Assembly (NCBI GenBank): GCA_015179045.1
Contig: WHUZ01000078.1
Span: forward strand, 62,001-126,000
Reading direction: 5' to 3'
DNA: 64,000 nt
From: Kalaharituber pfeilii
Taxonomy: Eukaryota > Ascomycota > Pezizomycetes > Pezizales > Pezizaceae
Positions within the stretch are counted from its first letter, which is position 1. Every line of letters begins with the position of its first letter. This document shows positions 61,526 through 64,000 of this stretch, one piece after another. The translations under genes were made by a program, and so were the position numbers. The notes under the pieces were generated by a model. The model ran no database searches, was not told where the DNA came from, and was given only the letters and a program-made list of their open reading frames with translations.

Positions 61526-62590
61526 TTTTTTTTTTTTATTTCATTTATCGCATGCCGCCCTATGGGCTAAGGCGATGTTTAGATACATGTAACTGTTATA
61601 ATATAAGGAAATAACTAAACTGCTCGTCCCCTATTCCCTCCCCACCCATTCCAGAATCTCCATCAAGTTCGTTTCTGTTACGGCTAAGGTGAGACTTACG
61701 CGACCCGCGGAACACTTACCCTGAATACCAATGCTGCTTGGGCGGACTGATCACCCGTTAGGCTTGGAATTCATTTTTCGCCCGAATAGGGAAGTGCTAA
61801 GGAAGTCTGTGTCGTCGATTAATGGTATGATCTCCGGATCACCCATGCACCCTGCATGCACTCGGCTTATTAAAACTAATATGCGCACATGCACTAGTAG
61901 TACATATCATTATATTGCGTCTGTACTATTATTGCATGTTTCTGTTACGTTGACCTATTACTACATGTATTGGCATTGATAAGGAATTGCCACGCCGCCA
62001 GTTATTCATTTGTTGACTAGTCATGTATGACTGCGCCGAATTCTATATAAGCGCCGGCTGGTGATAGCATAGTTAGAAGAATCAAGACACTAGCGGTGTT
62101 CTAAGTTCTCTATAACTCTGAACCTATCGTTCCCTCACTACGCCCGTGAACCGCTCCGCTCCGCTGCGCGCCCCACGCCGAGTAGCTGCCCTTTCGGCCC
62201 GTCGTATATACGCCTCCGTAGCCATTTCGGCCCGCAGCCTACACACCTCCGTAGCCCTTTCGGCTCGCCGTATATACACCTTCCGGCCCGCCATATACAC
62301 CCCTTAGCCGTAACACCTGGCCTCCGGGCCCAGCGTAGCCGAGCCCCTCACGCCCGTAACAGTTTCTTTGTCAGCCTGTCTTATTCCCTCCGCCCCCTTC
62401 GTGGTCTTTCTTTGCCATATTTGGCAGTCGTTCCTTATGTGCTCCCAGTTCTCCGGCGCCTTGCCACACCACCTGCATTCCGGAGAGGTGGCCTTTCCTA
62501 TCTTGAATCTCCACTCTTTCAATCCCTTGTTGCCTAGTATCCCTGCCAGGGTGGCCAGAGTCCGGCCGTGGTCTAGTCTGTTGAGTGGAC
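61526..62590 (-). mobile_element. 5'-truncated LINE, lineage A, split by a solo LTR
   Basis: Flanked by TTTTGCATGTTT (61514-61525 and 62591-62602). The minus strand reads LNRLDHGRTLATLAGILGNK, KEWRFKIGKA and CRWCGKAPENWEHIRNDC, then the stop side, tail A and poly(A) at 61526. The LTR at 61676-62361 interrupts it. After removing LTR and duplication the copy is about 374 bp. Confidence 0.87.
61676..62361 (+). repeat. Solo LTR inside a LINE, TGTTACG family
   Basis: TGTTACGGCTAAGGTGAG to CACGCCCGTAACA, 686 bp, with the perfect 5-bp duplication GTTTC (61671-61675 and 62362-62366). It has about three units of the 33-bp array and a TATATAAGCGCC box near 62043. Confidence 0.93.
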
Positions 62591-62667
62591 TTTTGCATGT
62601 TTGTAGCATACTCATACCAGCCACATGCAACGAATGTTCACTAGCACACCTGCTAGTCATGGTGCTC

Positions 62668-63199
62668 TTTTTTTTTTTTTTTTTTATATCAATACTCGCG
62701 TGCCGCCCTAAGGGCTATGGCGAGATTAGTTACATGAGATTAATAACGATAAAAAAGTAGCACTTCCTCCGGAGACTCGACTCATTCCCCAAGCATGTCT
62801 ATCAACTCGCTCAACGGGTCCCTCTCCCCCTCCTTTCCCCGAGGGGGCCGTCTCACATGCTCCTCCCCCCCTGGCCACCTCCGCTTCCACACTCTGCACT
62901 CCTCCAATGAATGACTCGTTGTCTCTTCCTTCTCCCCGCACCACCTGCATTCAGGGCCGTCCCCTTCGCCTATATGCCATCTCCATGCCCTCAACCCTTT
63001 GCCTCCCAACAGGTCCGCCAGTCGTCCTATCCTATTCCCAAGTCTTTCCAGCGGTTTGTATGTCAACCCCAGCCGAGTCCTCTCCTCAGCTCTCTCCCTC
63101 CTCCCCGTTTGTCTCATCCCGGCCTCCGTCACCATCTCCGACTTGTATTGTAGGGCGGTGCCCAGACTCGCTGCCCTGTCTGCCGCTTCGTTACCCGGG
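62668..63199 (-). mobile_element. 5'-truncated LINE, lineage A, reverse, with RNase H end
   Basis: Flanked by AGTCATGGTGCTC (62655-62667 and 63200-63212). The minus-strand frame runs PGNEAADRAASLGTALQYKS, MVTEAGMRQTGRRERAEE, RLADLLGGKGLRAWRWHIGE and CRWCGEKEETTSH with a following C, to the stop at 62782, then tail A. The coding part is intact over its length. Confidence 0.92.
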
Positions 63200-63212
63200 A
63201 GTCATGGTGCTC

Positions 63213-63420
63213 ATAGCCAATTATTCAGCAATTTGTACCACCAGCTTTGAATCAATTTCGTCAGAAAAAGACCAAAGGAAAAGCTAAAGCGCATTCTATA
63301 ACCTCTGCTGAGTTGGCTGAATGAACAGCTGCTGCAAGAAATTCTAGAAAGTGTCATAGGGAAGGTTCCTCAGGTGTAGCTGAGCTTGAAGAGGATACGT
63401 AAGTTACGCAGGATATTATT
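63213..63420 (+). pseudogene. MULE 2 transposase C-terminal remnant
   Basis: Reads VPPALNQFRQKKTKGKAKAH and SITSAELAE, then a stop and NSRKCHREGSSGVAELEEDT. It lies next to the right TIR, as the comparable piece does in MULE 1. The catalytic core between the N- and C-terminal remnants is missing. Confidence 0.45.
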
Positions 63421-63667
63421 CTTGTTGCATCAAGGTCCCATGTATCTTCCACTGCACCTATTTAGATGTTTAGGTATTGTACATAATATCTTGGCTTAGG
63501 TACCTCTGAATCGTAAACCTTGACAACTTCTGCATATTAGCGCACCCCACTGGCGATCCGCTTACCATACAAGGAACTACCTGTCCCTGAGCGGACAGGT
63601 AAAAAGTACCTGTCCGGAGTCATCCTGTCAGAAAACTGAAGTTTTCCATGCTTGTCTGACCAAGGTC

Positions 63668-63764
63668 TTTTTTTTTTTATTTTTTTATTTCACGTAATCT
63701 CGCTTGCAGCTGTTCGCCATGGCAGGGTTCTGGACCGAAGTCCTTATGGCCCCGAAACAGGCAC
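63668..63764 (-). mobile_element. Short LINE tail B with 3' UTR, reverse
   Basis: T-rich run, TTTCACGTAATCTCGCTTGC, CCATGGCAGGG and TCTGGACCGAAGTCCTTATG. Flanks TCTGACCAAGGTC and TCTGATCAAGCTC agree at 11 of 13 positions, a worn duplication. The 3' UTR part matches the degenerate copy at 2683. Confidence 0.62.
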
Positions 63765-63946
63765 CATCTGATCAAGCTCGAGGCACCAGTCCCATGAGGC
63801 AAACCGCTCATTGGTGCATTCATGATAGTCAAAGCAAAAAAGCGTGAAAGGCTGAGCCTACTCCAAAGCCACACAGTCAGTGTCCCAGAACGGCCCTTCT
63901 CTGGCATCTTGGAAGTAAATATAATAGATTGTAATTCGAACGAAGT

Positions 63947-64000
63947 TTTTTTTTTTTTTTTTGAGTGTCACGTGACCCCGCGCGCAGCTGCTCGCCAAGG
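63947..64000 (-). mobile_element. LINE tail B at the window edge, reverse, incomplete
   Basis: A T run, then GAGTGTCACGTGACCCCGCG and AGCTGCTCGCCAAGG, cut by the end of the window before the stem closes. The loop is the GAGCAGCTGCGCG subtype seen at 8186 and 21525. Confidence 0.75.

Larger units (their letters stand above)
60151..63627 (+). mobile_element. MULE 2, degenerate, with several nested insertions
   Basis: Inverted termini of about 97 bp (CGGGATGACTCCGGACAGGT at 60151; the complement ends at 63627 with one change near the tip) resemble MULE 1's CGGGATGTCTCCGGACAG. No matching 9-bp duplication is seen (CTGCTATAG against TCAGAAAAC), so one flank was rearranged or the element is old. 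Remains of the transposase ends lie near each TIR. Confidence 0.75.

Noticed and set aside
1..64000. tRNA and rRNA genes
   Set aside because: I looked for B-box-like GGTTCGAATCC words and cloverleaf ends and found no convincing case by eye. A covariance-model scan would be decisive.

Overview
This window looks like a transposon-rich stretch of a filamentous ascomycete genome. The support is a chromodomain Ty3/gypsy (chromovirus) polyprotein, Tad1-type LINEs with apurinic endonuclease, reverse transcriptase and RNase H, Mutator-like elements with a fungal FAR1-type N-terminus, a broken NACHT/ankyrin (NLR-like) gene, short GT-AG introns and a fungal sugar transporter. The mix of NLR debris, Tad LINEs and MULEs would suit a Pezizomycete (truffle or morel group), but nothing here fixes the genus.

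Layout. 1-2534: 3' part of a chromovirus and its LTR. 2.7-4.1 kb: LINE ends. 5.0-20.8 kb: three related duplicons, each carrying one gene for a secreted precursor with an acidic pro-region and a very cationic C-terminal peptide (6505-7161 +, 14858-15514 -, 19321-20106 +); the first two encode identical proteins in inverted orientation. LINE, half-LINE and DNA-transposon pieces lie between them. 22.9-30.9 kb: a nest in which a long-TIR element was entered by a MULE-like element, which was entered by a coding-intact 6.0-kb LINE. 31.5-33.6 kb: two probable host genes, a beta-trefoil-like protein and an RNase H-like protein. 36-39 kb: solo LTRs, one inside a long-TIR element. 39.5-46.4 kb: an NLR pseudogene hit three times by LINE tails, LINE ORF1 debris, a helicase-like remnant, a solo LTR and an ankyrin remnant. 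49.6-51.3 kb: an intact MFS sugar transporter. 52.35-63.6 kb: long-TIR elements F and E and MULEs 1 and 2, all filled with further insertions.

Main observation. At least twelve insertions consist almost only of a 30-40 nt RNA-type hairpin plus poly(A), flanked by 9-14 bp target-site duplications (TSDs). Their 5' ends fall within 0-4 nt of the hairpin base. The hairpins are the 3' ends of LINE lineages also present here as longer copies: tail A (CTCGCC...GCGAG), tail B (CCCTGCC...GCGGGG) and tail C of the intact LINE. Such a fixed truncation point is not expected from random LINE 5' truncation. It suggests a discrete short RNA (a stable hairpin fragment or a tiny SINE) that is retrotransposed. 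Three half-LINEs (ORF1 C-terminus joined to the 3' tail) may be a second non-autonomous class. The only coding-complete retroelement seen is the LINE at 23548-29548, a possible source of enzyme.
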